In this document: piece by piece, positions 27,337-35,773 of the stretch
How positions within the stretch are numbered: position 1 is the first letter of the stretch
Layout of the letters: each line of letters starts with the position of its first letter
Assembly (NCBI RefSeq): GCF_003010965.1
Contig: NZ_PGGM01000007.1
Location: 62,001 to 126,000 of the forward strand
Source of the DNA: Phyllobacterium sophorae
Lineage (GTDB): Bacteria > Pseudomonadota > Alphaproteobacteria > Rhizobiales > Rhizobiaceae
Length of the DNA: 64,000 nt
Reading direction: 5' to 3'
Program-made: the position numbers and the translations under genes
The notes under the pieces: generated by a model
Database searches by the model: none
Seen by the model: only the letters and a program-made list of their open reading frames with translations
What the model was told of the DNA's origin: nothing

Positions 27337-27362
27337 TGAAGTGACGCCTCCGCGTCACTTCA
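27337..27362. terminator. 11-bp perfect hairpin between convergent genes
   Basis: TGAAGTGACGC (27337-27347) pairs perfectly with GCGTCACTTCA (27352-27362) around a four-base CTCC loop. It sits 12 bases after the DUF3126 stop and covers the stop codon of the opposing gene. There is no clear T tract on either side, so termination efficiency is uncertain; the geometry suits a bidirectional terminator. Confidence 0.6.
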
Positions 27363-28086
27363 ACCCCTTGATATGGGTTTTGGCAAATGACCGCATTTGC
27401 TCTTCGATCTGCTGCCAATCCTTGAGCATTTCCCTTGGAAAACGATAGGTTAGCTGAAGATCCTCACCGACAAAAATATCCCGCTGGCATGAAGCGAAAT
27501 TGTCCTTTGATGTCTTCGCATCGAGGCAGCGCGCGACGAATGCTCCGTTTCCCGCGGTTTCGGGAGAGACGATGAGCTCTTCGTTGATAAATCCGCTTTC
27601 GGGTTGGAACGTTTGAACGCTTAGGCCCGACGGGCCCTTGACCCCAGGCCCGGCGGTCAAAGCGCTGTAAATCGCTCCATAGCGGCCGGACATATCCCTG
27701 GAAATCGCCCGTGGTTCAAAGGTGGCAAACAGCAATCGTTTTTCCGACCCTGAACCATTGAAATCCTGTATGAACTCCGGCTGATAACCCTCCATGTCCG
27801 GCCAGTGCAAATAGATATCCACGCGCTGCGCAACGCCGTTTCGCCGCTGTTTGCCAAAGCGTATCATATTGGCCGGCAGTTCCAGCACGCTGTTGCCGAT
27901 CACGATCTCCTGGAGTGATTTCTCCTCCGTGTGCCCGCCGAGCGAGATGGTATGGCCGAGAAAACGCCCGGTGATAGCGAGCAGCAGCGAAACGAGTGCA
28001 AGCGCCGCGACGCAATAGAGCCCGCGCTGTAAGGTCAAGCTGCCGGTAATCGGCTCTATCGTTTGTGTCGAAGACTGCATGACCAT
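27355..28086 (-). CDS. membrane-anchored protein of unknown function
   Basis: A 243-residue protein with one N-terminal membrane anchor (GLYCVAALALVSLLLAITGR, about 21-40) and a soluble domain, presumably periplasmic. The domain includes VDIYLHWPDMEGYQPEF, a conserved-looking SGRYGAIYSALTAGPGVKGP, and CQRDIFVGEDLQLTYRFPRE near the end, with two cysteines that could pair. I start at the ATG at 28086; an ATG two codons later is equally possible. Frames reaching further upstream would run into the divergent carbonic anhydrase gene. I recall similar proteins in rhizobia but no function. Confidence 0.75.
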   Translation of the reverse strand: MVMQSSTQTIEPITGSLTLQRGLYCVAALALVSLLLAITGRFLGHTISLGGHTEEKSLQEIVIGNSVLELPANMIRFGKQRRNGVAQRVDIYLHWPDMEGYQPEFIQDFNGSGSEKRLLFATFEPRAISRDMSGRYGAIYSALTAGPGVKGPSGLSVQTFQPESGFINEELIVSPETAGNGAFVARCLDAKTSKDNFASCQRDIFVGEDLQLTYRFPREMLKDWQQIEEQMRSFAKTHIKGLK

Positions 28087-28230
28087 TCCGGGACGCCTGA
28101 TGAGGATTCGATCTAACGCGGAGAGTGCTGATTTATGGTTAATGGAAACTGAAGAGATCGTCGATTGACCGATCTCGCCAACCACCCGGCAGTTCGCTAA
28201 GGTTGTCAGATCAGAATCTGGGGAGACGCA

Positions 28231-28758
28231 ATGCCAATATTTATGCTCGATGGACACGCGCCGCAGTTTGAGCACCGGGAGTCGAACTGGATTGCTCCGG
28301 ATGCGACTTTGATCGGCAAAGTTTTCCTTGGGGTGAATGCGGGTATCTGGTTCGGCGCAGTCCTGCGCGGGGACAACGAATTGGTGCGCGTTGGCCGTAA
28401 CACCAACGTGCAGGAACACACAGTCATGCACACGGATATAGGCTATCCGCTCGATATTGGCGAAGGCTGTACCATCGGCCACCGGGCCATTCTCCATGGC
28501 TGCACCGTTGGTGACAACTCTCTTATCGGCATGGGAGCCATTGTGCTTAACGGCGCGAGGATCGGCAAAAATTCGCTTGTGGGTGCGGGCGCGCTGGTGC
28601 CTGAGCGCAAGGAGTTTCCCGACAATTCACTGATCGTCGGCTCACCTGCCAGGATCATACGGACATTGGATGACGCCGCTATCGAACAACTACGGCTGTC
28701 CGCCAAGCATTATGTGGAAAACGGCAAGCGATTCATGCGCGGTCTGGAGATCGAGTGA
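28231..28758 (+). CDS. gamma-carbonic anhydrase family protein
   Basis: A 175-residue left-handed beta-helix protein of the YrdA/PaaY type. Hexapeptide repeats run through SNWIAPDATLIGKVFLGVNA and GIWFGAVLRGDNELVRVGRN. The three metal histidines are visible in VMHTDIGYP, and in the GHRAILHGC segment (two). These proteins bind zinc or iron; few show carbonic anhydrase activity, so the reaction stays open. It is divergent from the membrane-anchored unknown and convergent with the transglutaminase-like peptidase gene. A strong terminator follows. Confidence 0.9.
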   Translation: MPIFMLDGHAPQFEHRESNWIAPDATLIGKVFLGVNAGIWFGAVLRGDNELVRVGRNTNVQEHTVMHTDIGYPLDIGEGCTIGHRAILHGCTVGDNSLIGMGAIVLNGARIGKNSLVGAGALVPERKEFPDNSLIVGSPARIIRTLDDAAIEQLRLSAKHYVENGKRFMRGLEIE

Positions 28759-28798
28759 AACACAAGAACCGGCCGTATTCGGCGGGTTCTTGCGTGTT
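28759..28798. terminator. bidirectional terminator hairpin
   Basis: AAGAACC (28764-28770) pairs with GGTTCTT (28785-28791). Inside it GCCG (2872-75 of the line, i.e. 28772-28775) pairs with CGGC (28780-28783) across one mismatch, and outside AACAC can pair with GTGTT after a two-base bulge. It begins directly after the carbonic anhydrase stop and lies 15 bases from the stop of the convergent gene, so it can serve both. Confidence 0.7.
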
Positions 28799-28812
28799 CC
28801 GCCTGATGGCGC

Positions 28813-29421
28813 CTACTGCGCGATACTGCCAACCAGAACCTGACGGTCATCGTTGATCGATACCCATGCACCCGTATTGTTCATCGCCTGGCGCTTGAGG
28901 TAATCGTAGTTTGTTTCATTCCAGGGTTTGATCAGCGGCTCCAGATTGTCGAGCACATAATCACCGCGATCCGTGCGGACGGTGAGGACCGCATGTCCTT
29001 CACCATTCATCTGCCGGACAACAGTGATCAGCAGGTCATTGAGCGGAATTCCGCTTTCATTGAGCATTCTCCGCTTGAGCAGGACGTAGTCCTCGCAATC
29101 CCCAACCGTCGTGGGGTACGACCAGACTTCTGCCTTGCCCCAGATATCCAAATCGGTTGCAGGCTGAATGTCTCTGTTGATACCGCTGTTGATCTGAACC
29201 AGCAGGCTCCAGACCCTTGGCGTCAATGCAACTGGTTTGCCTTCGCCGGTCTTTATACTGCATTCGCTCTTGTGAGCCTGGCAAAATTCGTAATGTCCGA
29301 TCGGCTGCGAGGTCCGTCCGCCTGTCTTCATGAACGTCGCGCTCGACGCGCTAGGGTCTGCCTGTGCCGTCATGCACATGAAAAATAGCGCTGCCCCAAG
29401 CAGTATTGTCTTTTTTATCAT
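28813..29421 (-). CDS. transglutaminase-like cysteine peptidase (BTLCP family)
   Basis: Exported protein of 202 residues with a signal peptide (KKTILLGAALFFMCMTAQA, residues 3-21). The catalytic triad is in place: C109 in VGDCEDYVLLKR, H143 in EGHAVLTVRT and D158 in DYVLDNLEP. This is the LapG/BTLCP family. LapG-type members are periplasmic proteases that release adhesins under cyclic-di-GMP control. Whether this one cuts an adhesin is unknown: no lapD-like gene is beside it. A PilZ gene (a cyclic-di-GMP receptor domain) lies upstream across a 466-base gap. Confidence 0.9.
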   Translation of the reverse strand: MIKKTILLGAALFFMCMTAQADPSASSATFMKTGGRTSQPIGHYEFCQAHKSECSIKTGEGKPVALTPRVWSLLVQINSGINRDIQPATDLDIWGKAEVWSYPTTVGDCEDYVLLKRRMLNESGIPLNDLLITVVRQMNGEGHAVLTVRTDRGDYVLDNLEPLIKPWNETNYDYLKRQAMNNTGAWVSINDDRQVLVGSIAQ

Positions 29422-29887
29422 CCCGTCGTCTCCCCGGTTGAGGCGACAATGACAGAGATAGTTTGATCGAGCGGAAATCCCGATGAGTAAATATGAATCA
29501 AATCAGTAGCAAAAAATAAACTAATTAGAATATAACTATGTATTAATAACAATTACTATTTTATTTAAATGAAGTTATTGTCGATGTTATTGAAGAATAA
29601 CAAAATTAACCATTCGTTTCCCGCAATATTATGTGATTTATGATGCCTTAAAGCCTGCCGCAACATTGCGGCTATCGCGTCGAGATCTGATGGGCATCGG
29701 GGTCAAAAAAATGCCGAGATATGAAACAGCTGCGTGGAAACGGTCGAAAACAACACCAAGACTGCTGCAACAGGGCTAAACTTGTCGCGCGAAACCATCC
29801 GTCGCGGTGACGATCGCCTCGCTCAGAGCCGGGTTGGCAGGGGAATGGCCGGCTGTCATCGCCGACTTCCGTGGTTGGGTAAACCGG
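29422..29887. other. AT-rich gap with one short hairpin
   Basis: These 466 bases hold no gene I can support. The right half is near the 3' end of the PilZ gene and shows only weak open frames with no ribosome-binding site. At 29657-29672 the sequence GCCGCAA-CA-TTGCGGC is a near-palindrome. At 29606-29613 there is the word TTAACCAT, which equals a CtrA half-site but is expected by chance at about this frequency. The left part must carry the promoter of the peptidase gene. Confidence 0.4.
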
Positions 29888-30496
29888 TTAGTGCTCGAAC
29901 GCGATGTCGATCGCTTCGCGACTTTGCACCGTCGCAAATTCGATTGCGATCCCTTCCTCGAAATGCCGGACGACCCGCCCGCGCATGGAACCGAGAACAA
30001 CCTGACTGTTCAGGGCAGGGCGCATGCGGATCTCAATGGCGGCGCCCGAAATCGACAGATCGATGATCCGGCAGGGATAGAGGCGCCCGTCGGCCATCGA
30101 CAGACTGGTGATCGGATTGCGAGGCGCAATACGCTGGTGGCGCCGGTCTTCCGGCATGTCCAGCTCATGCTTGTTGGCGAGCCAGGTTAGCTGCGCCGCA
30201 ATCTTGTTCTTCTTGCGGTCCGAAGCAACCAACGACAGGAGGAATCCGCCCCTTACGGGACGCTCCACTGTGCCTTCGACTCTGCCGATGTGATCGATAT
30301 AGGCGATGACCCGCTCGCCATTATTTGCCATTACCTCTGAAGTGATGACAACATCACCTGGCGACATTTCTTCGATCTGGCAGACGTGCTCAGTCCGATC
30401 CTCCAGCATGAAGCGGCCATAGAGCTGCACTTTCACGCTGTAGTACTTGCCCGTGGCGGCAGGGTTCGGGCTCGAAACGTCACGGTGTATTTGCAT
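29888..30496 (-). CDS. PilZ domain protein
   Basis: A 202-residue cytoplasmic protein with a C-terminal PilZ domain. The cyclic-di-GMP binding signature is RRHQRIAPR (118-126, an RxxxR type) followed about 20 residues later by DLSISGAAIEI (the D/NxSxxG motif). The N-terminal half (YYSVKVQLYGRFML, then VEGTVERPVRGGFLLSL) looks like a second, diverged PilZ-like barrel. The protein probably senses cyclic-di-GMP and affects motility or surface polysaccharide, the usual outputs in rhizobia; this is by family only. The PAS_5 gene lies 100 bases upstream on the same strand. Confidence 0.9.
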   Translation of the reverse strand: MQIHRDVSSPNPAATGKYYSVKVQLYGRFMLEDRTEHVCQIEEMSPGDVVITSEVMANNGERVIAYIDHIGRVEGTVERPVRGGFLLSLVASDRKKNKIAAQLTWLANKHELDMPEDRRHQRIAPRNPITSLSMADGRLYPCRIIDLSISGAAIEIRMRPALNSQVVLGSMRGRVVRHFEEGIAIEFATVQSREAIDIAFEH

Positions 30497-30596
30497 GGAA
30501 GCTGTCCAGATGGGGAATCGACGGATATGGCCAGACTAGGTCACAAGTCTTAATGCCAAGGTAACGGCAACCTGCAGTCGATCATAAATTGCTAAC

Positions 30597-31244
30597 CTAA
30601 TCTGAAATTTTACCGCCATCGAGCACGCGCAGATGCCGGACCTTGCGGCTGATGATCCTCCGGGCGGAGGGTGGGGCCACGTCATCGCTGCCGTGCGATG
30701 CGTCATATGCTGGTGCTGGCTCGCCAAGCGCGGCGCGCGAGGGATTGTGCGGATTGATGAAGGACAGGGATTGGATGCGGTTTTCGACGATCGCATCTGA
30801 CTCCAGCCAGAACGGTCTGCCAAGAGTGGCGATCATCCCCATCAGATGCAGTTCATTGGCTTCATTCGCGAGGGGCAGAAGAATCAATTCAAACAAAGCC
30901 TTGCGCCCGCGCGTGCTTTTGCCTTCGCAAGTGAGTCGAATGACCGTTTTGCTCACCATGCAGTTTTTGACCAGGCGGGAGATATTGCTCCGGTCCTTCG
31001 TTTGCCACAGCGATGTAAAGTGCTGGCCTTTCAGTTCCTTGCCATGGATCGAGCACAGACGAGTGCCAGCAAGGCGAAATTGCGGTTCACTGGTTCCGGT
31101 TGCCTGCAGGATGAAGGTATCGGCGAGGCGTGAACCGATGGCAGCGGGTGCGATTTCCATGCGTTCCGGCGCAGCACGCGTCCCCCGCAGCCTGTCCCAA
31201 TAAGCGAAGATGCCGCCAGTTCCATCGTGCTGTATAGGATTCAT
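30597..31244 (-). CDS. PAS_5 domain protein
   Basis: A 215-residue protein of the alphaproteobacterial PAS_5 family. The recognisable core is IFAYWDRLRGTRAAPERMEI (about 11-30), then FRLAGTRLCSIHGKELKGQH and LILLPLANEANELHLMGMIA. I start at the ATG at 31244, which follows CGGAAGC; upstream in-frame codons add unlike residues. The C-terminal 60 residues are poorly conserved and end RKVRHLRVLDGGKISD. PAS_5 proteins lack an output domain and their ligand is unknown. It stands next to the PilZ gene, an arrangement I recall from other rhizobia. Confidence 0.85.
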   Translation of the reverse strand: MNPIQHDGTGGIFAYWDRLRGTRAAPERMEIAPAAIGSRLADTFILQATGTSEPQFRLAGTRLCSIHGKELKGQHFTSLWQTKDRSNISRLVKNCMVSKTVIRLTCEGKSTRGRKALFELILLPLANEANELHLMGMIATLGRPFWLESDAIVENRIQSLSFINPHNPSRAALGEPAPAYDASHGSDDVAPPSARRIISRKVRHLRVLDGGKISD

Positions 31245-31412
31245 CTGCTTCCGGACGCCAACGATTCTTAAGCCATGCGGACAGTGGCACTGACGAAACG
31301 CCGACACCACAAATCATCCGGCGGGGTCCACTGCCGCGCCCGATTAAGGTTAACAAGTGGTTTCGATTGAGCTGACGCCTGCGTTGTGAGACAAGGATTG
31401 CATTGAGATTGC

Positions 31413-31556
31413 ATGATCGAAGTCCCTGAATTTGAGGCCGCCCGGATCCCTGAGCGGCCTTCTTTCGTTTTGAATGCCGTTCACACCTTGGCGGAGCCCT
31501 TTGAACCGGCTAGCGTTCCGCCATCAGAAACGGTGAGGTTACGACAAGGCGAATGA
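31413..31556 (+). CDS. possible 47-aa leader ORF overlapping rhomboid start
   Basis: An open frame of 47 codons from an ATG at 31413 ends with a TGA that overlaps the rhomboid ATG as ATGA. The ribosome-binding site is weak (TTGAGATTGC). The product (starting MIEVPEFEAARIPERPSF) is proline- and glutamate-rich and resembles nothing I know. A terminator-like hairpin lies inside it. It could be a coupled leader peptide or a chance frame; the stop-start overlap is the only real support. Confidence 0.25.
   Translation: MIEVPEFEAARIPERPSFVLNAVHTLAEPFEPASVPPSETVRLRQGE
31435..31471 (+). terminator. orphan terminator-like hairpin upstream of the rhomboid gene
   Basis: AGGCCGC (31435-31441) pairs with GCGGCCT (31454-31460) around a 12-base loop, and is followed by TCTTTCGTTTT. 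This is a classic intrinsic-terminator layout on the plus strand, yet no plus-strand gene precedes it: the gene upstream runs the other way. It may end a small RNA or act as an attenuator of the rhomboid transcript. Confidence 0.5.
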
Positions 31557-32287
31557 GCGACCGAGCGGACGTCCAGAACAATTCATCCGGCCGCGAGCCG
31601 ATCTTCAACATTCCGGGCGTCATACTCGCTATCATGTCCATATGCGGTGTTGTCTTCGTTCTGGAGAGCTACATCCTCAGCGAGCAGCAGAGCGGCAGTT
31701 TCCTCTGGAACTTCGCCTTCATTCCCGCCCGGTTCTCGCAATATGGCGGGTTTTACTCGCCGGCGGCCTTGCTGACGACGGTCACCTATTCGCTGATGCA
31801 CGGCAGCATCGCTCATCTCGCGCTCAACATGATTTGGCTTGCAGCGTTCGGCTCGCCGCTGGCGGCACGGATTGGTCCGCTCCGTATGACCCTGTTCTGG
31901 ATTGTGACGTCAATCGCGGCGGTAATGACGCATTTTGCGGTTTATCCAGACAGTTTGGCGCCGCTGGTTGGCGCATCCGGCGCAGTTTCCGGCATGATGG
32001 GTGCTGCTGCCCGCTTCGGCTTCCGCCGCTCGCCGCTCCGCAATTCTGCGGCATTCGTCGGCGAAATCCTGCCCGTTGGAGTGGCGTTGCGGATGCGTAC
32101 TGTCCTGGTTTTTCTAGGGGTGTGGTTTGTCACGAACATTGTCACCGGGCTCCTGTCTGTAGGTGTCGACAGCTCGGCGACAATCGCGTGGGAAGCCCAT
32201 ATTGGCGGATTTTTTGTCGGCTTTTTCGGCATTTCCCTGTTCGACCGGCGCGACGGTACTCGAATAGATCCTGAACTGTTGGTATAA
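31553..32287 (+). CDS. rhomboid family intramembrane serine protease
   Basis: A 244-residue membrane protein with six hydrophobic segments. The catalytic pair is S142 in LVGASGAVSGMMG and H216 in WEAHIGGFFVGFF. H83, H88 and N92 in MHGSIAHLALNMIW match the conserved HxxxxHxxxN helix. The protein is therefore expected to be active, cutting substrates within the membrane. The substrates are not predictable. The start overlaps the stop of a short upstream frame. The loop before helix 2 carries the family's WxxxF-like region (FLWNFAFIPARFSQYG). Confidence 0.92.
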   Translation: MSDRADVQNNSSGREPIFNIPGVILAIMSICGVVFVLESYILSEQQSGSFLWNFAFIPARFSQYGGFYSPAALLTTVTYSLMHGSIAHLALNMIWLAAFGSPLAARIGPLRMTLFWIVTSIAAVMTHFAVYPDSLAPLVGASGAVSGMMGAAARFGFRRSPLRNSAAFVGEILPVGVALRMRTVLVFLGVWFVTNIVTGLLSVGVDSSATIAWEAHIGGFFVGFFGISLFDRRDGTRIDPELLV

Positions 32288-32398
32288 TTGCAAAGCGGTT
32301 GCAATAAGCGCAACATACGCGCACCATGAACTAGATCATCGGATGTATTTTTAGGGGATTTTCGAAGGTCATTAGGCGGTTGTGCAAGGAGGATGTAC

Positions 32399-32830
32399 AT
32401 GACAGTCAAATTGATACTGGAACGCAAGGGCTACGACGTGTTCAGCACGACACCCGATACGACCCTGAGTGATGCGATAGTCATGCTGGCCAAGCATAAG
32501 ATCGGCGCGATCGTCGTTTGCGACGAATCCAGAGCCATCAAAGGCATATTGTCCGAGCGGGACGTTGTCAGGGTCCTGGCGACCGATGGCGCCGAAGCTT
32601 TGTGGAAGCCGATTTCGGAAACAATGACCATCAAGGTAAGCGTTTGTAACGAAAAACATACGATCAACCAGGTCATGGAAACAATGACCCGTGGCCGGTT
32701 CCGCCACCTGCCGGTCGAAAAGGACGGGCGTCTGCATGGCATCGTGTCTATCGGCGACGTCGTCAAACTGCGGATTGAAGAAGTAGAGCGCGAGTCGGAG
32801 GAAATTCGCACCTATATCGCAACCGCCTGA
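32399..32830 (+). CDS. CBS domain-pair protein
   Basis: A 143-residue protein made of two CBS motifs. The first is around DTTLSDAIVMLAKHKIGAIV then GILSERDVVRVLA; the second around EKHTINQVMETMTRGRFRHL then GIVSIGDVVKLRI. Such stand-alone pairs bind adenine nucleotides or NAD in known cases. The start at 32399 is chosen because AAGGAGG lies six bases before it, whereas an ATG two codons earlier touches that site. It is convergent with the patatin gene, whose stop is ten bases away. Confidence 0.92.
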   Translation: MTVKLILERKGYDVFSTTPDTTLSDAIVMLAKHKIGAIVVCDESRAIKGILSERDVVRVLATDGAEALWKPISETMTIKVSVCNEKHTINQVMETMTRGRFRHLPVEKDGRLHGIVSIGDVVKLRIEEVERESEEIRTYIATA

Positions 32831-32839
32831 GCCGGTTGT

Positions 32840-33808
32840 CTAGAATACCAGTTTTTGCATGCGCTCGAGTTCGCCCAGGCGCGCCATGGTCTCTTCGTAG
32901 CCGAGTTTGATCGCCTCATCGGCGCGGTGAAACTCGGCAAGCCCCACGTGGCCAATCTTTGGCAAGAGTGCAATATCCGGCGGGTCGCCAGCCATGCGCG
33001 CGCGCGAAATCCGGTCCTGGATGATGTTGAACGATTCCATCATGACACCGGTAATGCCCAGACGCTTGGAGTATGGCGGCTTCGCGCGTGCCATTTCGCC
33101 GTCGCCTGTTGGCGCATGGGGAGGTTCAGCAGCATGTTTGATGACTGCGGCGCGGCCGAATTGATCGTAGTGCAGATTGACCGCGACAACCAGAGGCTGC
33201 TCGTAGGAGCGGCACACCGAAACCGGAACCGGGTTGACCAAAGCGCCGTCGACCAAGGTCCTGCCATTGCATTCGACCGGCTCGAAAACACCGGGCAGGG
33301 CATAGGAAGCCCGCATCGCGGTGATCAGACTACCGCGCATCAACCAGATTTCATGACCCGTATTGATCTCGGTACACACAGCAATGAATGGTTTGGCCAA
33401 AGTCTCAATGGAGAGCTCTTCCAGGTGTTCGCGCAACCGCCGGTCGAGCTTCATGCCACCAAAAAGGCCGTTGCCACCAAATCGCAGGTCGAGCAGGCTG
33501 AAAATGCCGCGTTTGGTCAGGCTCCGTGCGAATTCCTCAAGCTGATCCAGTTTCCCGCCGAGGTAACAGCCGCCGACGAGGGCGCCGATTGACGTTCCGG
33601 CGATCATGGAAATTTCGATACCGGCTTCATCGAGGGCTCGCAGAACGCCGATGTGAGCCCATCCGCGGGCTGCGCCGCCGCCAAGCGCCAAGGCGATAGG
33701 TGTCTTGCTGTCGCGAGGCTTTTCCGCGGTGATCACCGGGACGTCCGTATTATCACTGATCCCGATCGGTTCAGCCGCGCGCAACCGGCGCGATGCCCAT
33801 TCGAGCAT
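32840..33808 (-). CDS. patatin-like phospholipase family protein
   Basis: A 322-residue acyl hydrolase. The anion hole is LGGGAARGWAHIG (42-54), the nucleophile S73 is in AGTSIGALVGG, and the catalytic aspartate is D187 in LVDGALVNP. The fold matches the RssA/NTE group of bacterial patatins. No signal peptide or clear membrane segment is seen, so it is probably cytoplasmic or membrane-peripheral. The lipid substrate is unknown. It reads toward the CBS gene and is separated from hisI by 168 bases that show no gene. Confidence 0.9.
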   Translation of the reverse strand: MLEWASRRLRAAEPIGISDNTDVPVITAEKPRDSKTPIALALGGGAARGWAHIGVLRALDEAGIEISMIAGTSIGALVGGCYLGGKLDQLEEFARSLTKRGIFSLLDLRFGGNGLFGGMKLDRRLREHLEELSIETLAKPFIAVCTEINTGHEIWLMRGSLITAMRASYALPGVFEPVECNGRTLVDGALVNPVPVSVCRSYEQPLVVAVNLHYDQFGRAAVIKHAAEPPHAPTGDGEMARAKPPYSKRLGITGVMMESFNIIQDRISRARMAGDPPDIALLPKIGHVGLAEFHRADEAIKLGYEETMARLGELERMQKLVF

Positions 33809-33976
33809 GGCACATACTCCTGAAATCGTACTGGTTCATTATCCCTCTGCATTGGTATCCAAAGGATGAATATTGCGTAATTGTGACCACTTAGCCAACC
33901 AAGGAAATAGGATTACAAGGGGCGATAATGGCGGTAGCGAGGCAGCGAGGCATTCTTGACCATATCGGCCTTATGG

Positions 33977-34402
33977 CTAGGAAGGACTCACCTTTGTCTC
34001 TAACGGCACTACCAATGATGATGTTCCATTCGTCGTGATGACTTGACGATAAAAGCACGATCGCCGTCCTGTGTGACAGGTTGGGCCGCCGCCGGCGACA
34101 GTGACCTTGAGCCACAACGCATCCTGATCGCAGTCGGTACGCATTTCGACCACCGTCTGCAAATTCCCGGATGTTTCGCCTTTTTTCCAGAGTGATTGGC
34201 GCGAACGTGACCAGTAATGCGCAATCCCGGTTTCGAGTGTCAGGCGCAATGCTTCCGCATTCATATGTGCCACCATGAGCAGGTGGCCGTCGCCTGAATC
34301 GGTGACGATCGCCGTGATCAGACCGGACGCATCAAAGCGCGGTGCAAACACCGCGCCTTCTTCATTTTCGTGCTTGCTAAGCGAATCGGAAAAGGAGCTC
34401 AT
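33977..34402 (-). CDS. hisI: phosphoribosyl-AMP cyclohydrolase
   Basis: Opens the adenine ring of phosphoribosyl-AMP in histidine synthesis. The 141-residue product is the single-domain form without the HisE part, as usual in rhizobia. Motifs are [36 protein letters not shown], the magnesium/zinc site [14 protein letters not shown], and the zinc site [12 protein letters not shown] start at the ATG at 34402; one three codons earlier is also in frame. folE lies upstream with an 18-base gap, so the two are likely co-transcribed. Confidence 0.94.
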   Translation of the reverse strand: MSSFSDSLSKHENEEGAVFAPRFDASGLITAIVTDSGDGHLLMVAHMNAEALRLTLETGIAHYWSRSRQSLWKKGETSGNLQTVVEMRTDCDQDALWLKVTVAGGGPTCHTGRRSCFYRQVITTNGTSSLVVPLETKVSPS

Positions 34403-34420
34403 CAATGCCAATTCTGGAGT

Positions 34421-35047
34421 TTATCGGCCCTTGACGAGCGTCATGAACCGTACCTGTTCGTTGACATCCGTCTTGTACGCGCCGGTAAAGGTCGTCGTCG
34501 TGGTCGTCGAACCGGATTTGCGGATACCGCGCATGGACATGCACATATGCTCCGCCTCGATCATGACGGCCACACCGCGCGGCTGCAACGAATCCTGGAT
34601 GGCATTGGCGATCTGTGCTGTCATGGCCTCTTGTGTTTGCAGGCGGTGCGCGTAGATATCAACGACGCGTGCAATTTTCGACAGGCCGACAACCTTCTCG
34701 CCATCCGGCAGGTAGGCAACGTGTGCCTTGCCGATGATCGGCACCATATGGTGCTCACAATGCGAGAAGAACGGAATATCCTGGATGAGGACAATATCCT
34801 CATATCCGGCGATTTCCTCGAACGTCCGGCCAAGGACATCGGCCGGCTCCTGCGTATATCCGGAGAACAGTTCCTTGTAGGCTTTCGCCACGCGTTCCGG
34901 CGTGTCAAGGAGGCCCTCGCGGTCCGGATTGTCGCCAGCCCAGAGCAGCAGCGTGCGTACCGCTGCTTCTGCTTCTTCCTGAGTTGGGCGCCGAGTGTTG
35001 TTCTGCTTAACAGCCGCTGACTGCAAGTTCTTTATTACCGCATCCAT
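34421..35047 (-). CDS. folE: GTP cyclohydrolase I
   Basis: Makes dihydroneopterin triphosphate from GTP, the first step to folate. The 208-residue protein has the zinc ligands C97 and H100 in [10 protein letters not shown] and C169 in [31 protein letters not shown] is the core helix, and [13 protein letters not shown] lies near the end. These make the type IA (zinc-dependent) enzyme. The N-terminal 20 residues are variable. The gene is followed by hisI. A 272-base gap upstream holds the promoter; I saw no riboswitch in it. Confidence 0.96.
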   Translation of the reverse strand: MDAVIKNLQSAAVKQNNTRRPTQEEAEAAVRTLLLWAGDNPDREGLLDTPERVAKAYKELFSGYTQEPADVLGRTFEEIAGYEDIVLIQDIPFFSHCEHHMVPIIGKAHVAYLPDGEKVVGLSKIARVVDIYAHRLQTQEAMTAQIANAIQDSLQPRGVAVMIEAEHMCMSMRGIRKSGSTTTTTTFTGAYKTDVNEQVRFMTLVKGR

Positions 35048-35319
35048 CGCGATCTCCCGTAGCCGCCCTCAAAGGAGCGACGAGTTAAACGGCAATACAC
35101 GATAGTCGTTCCCTAAGGACGGACGGTGTATTGATGCTGACGTGGGTTACTCGTCCACGCCTGACCAGCACATTAACGCATCGCATAATTTAGTTCCATG
35201 CGACTTTATGCTTGGTCACTCCCATACTATATAGAGATTGAATTCGGGATTCATAGGGTCAAAGCGATGCACAATGACGCGTTTGCGATGAACACTGTGT
35301 CGAACAACGGACATCTGTC

Positions 35320-35766
35320 ATGATCAACGACGTCTACAATGCGCGTATTCTGGAATTCGCCGGGAATATCGAGCGGCTTGGCCGTCTGCAAGATCCGGAT
35401 GCCACGGCAACGGCCCATTCCAAACTGTGCGGCTCGACAGTAACCGTTGACCTCAAGATGCGGGACGGTGTGGTGTCTGACTTCGCCCATGATGTCAAAG
35501 CCTGTGCACTCGGGCAAGCTTCGTCCTCGATCATGGCGCGGCATGTGATCGGCGCCACGGCGCAGGAGCTGCGGAACGTGCGTGAAACGATGTTCAGGAT
35601 GCTGAAAGAGAATGGCGCGCCGCCGGATGGCCGCTTCGAAGATCTCAAATTTCTTGAACCAGTGCGTGACTACAGGGCACGCCATAACTCCACCATGCTG
35701 ACTTTTGATGCCGTGGTTGACTGCCTGAACCAGATCGAGAAGAAGACCGCTGAAGCAGCGGCTTGA
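35320..35766 (+). CDS. NifU-like iron-sulfur scaffold protein
   Basis: A 148-residue protein with the IscU/NifU N-terminal fold. HSKLCGSTVTVDLKMRDG carries the first conserved cysteine and DVKACALGQASSSIMARHVI the second. The third expected cysteine of classical IscU (near the C-terminus) is not evident, which is usual for this alphaproteobacterial subgroup. The role in cluster assembly is therefore probable but not certain. yidD begins seven bases after its stop, so the two are likely one transcript. Confidence 0.87.
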   Translation: MINDVYNARILEFAGNIERLGRLQDPDATATAHSKLCGSTVTVDLKMRDGVVSDFAHDVKACALGQASSSIMARHVIGATAQELRNVRETMFRMLKENGAPPDGRFEDLKFLEPVRDYRARHNSTMLTFDAVVDCLNQIEKKTAEAAA

Positions 35767-35773
35767 AATCATC

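Noticed and set aside
28135-29613. TTAACCAT words at 28135-28142 (minus strand) and 29606-29613 as CtrA half-sites
   Set aside because: An eight-base word is expected about twice in 64 kb on both strands, so a few copies carry little weight without the second half-site.
33928-34040. Short plus-strand frame near the patatin/hisI gap
   Set aside because: It runs into the hisI 3' end, has no ribosome-binding site and no recognisable pattern.
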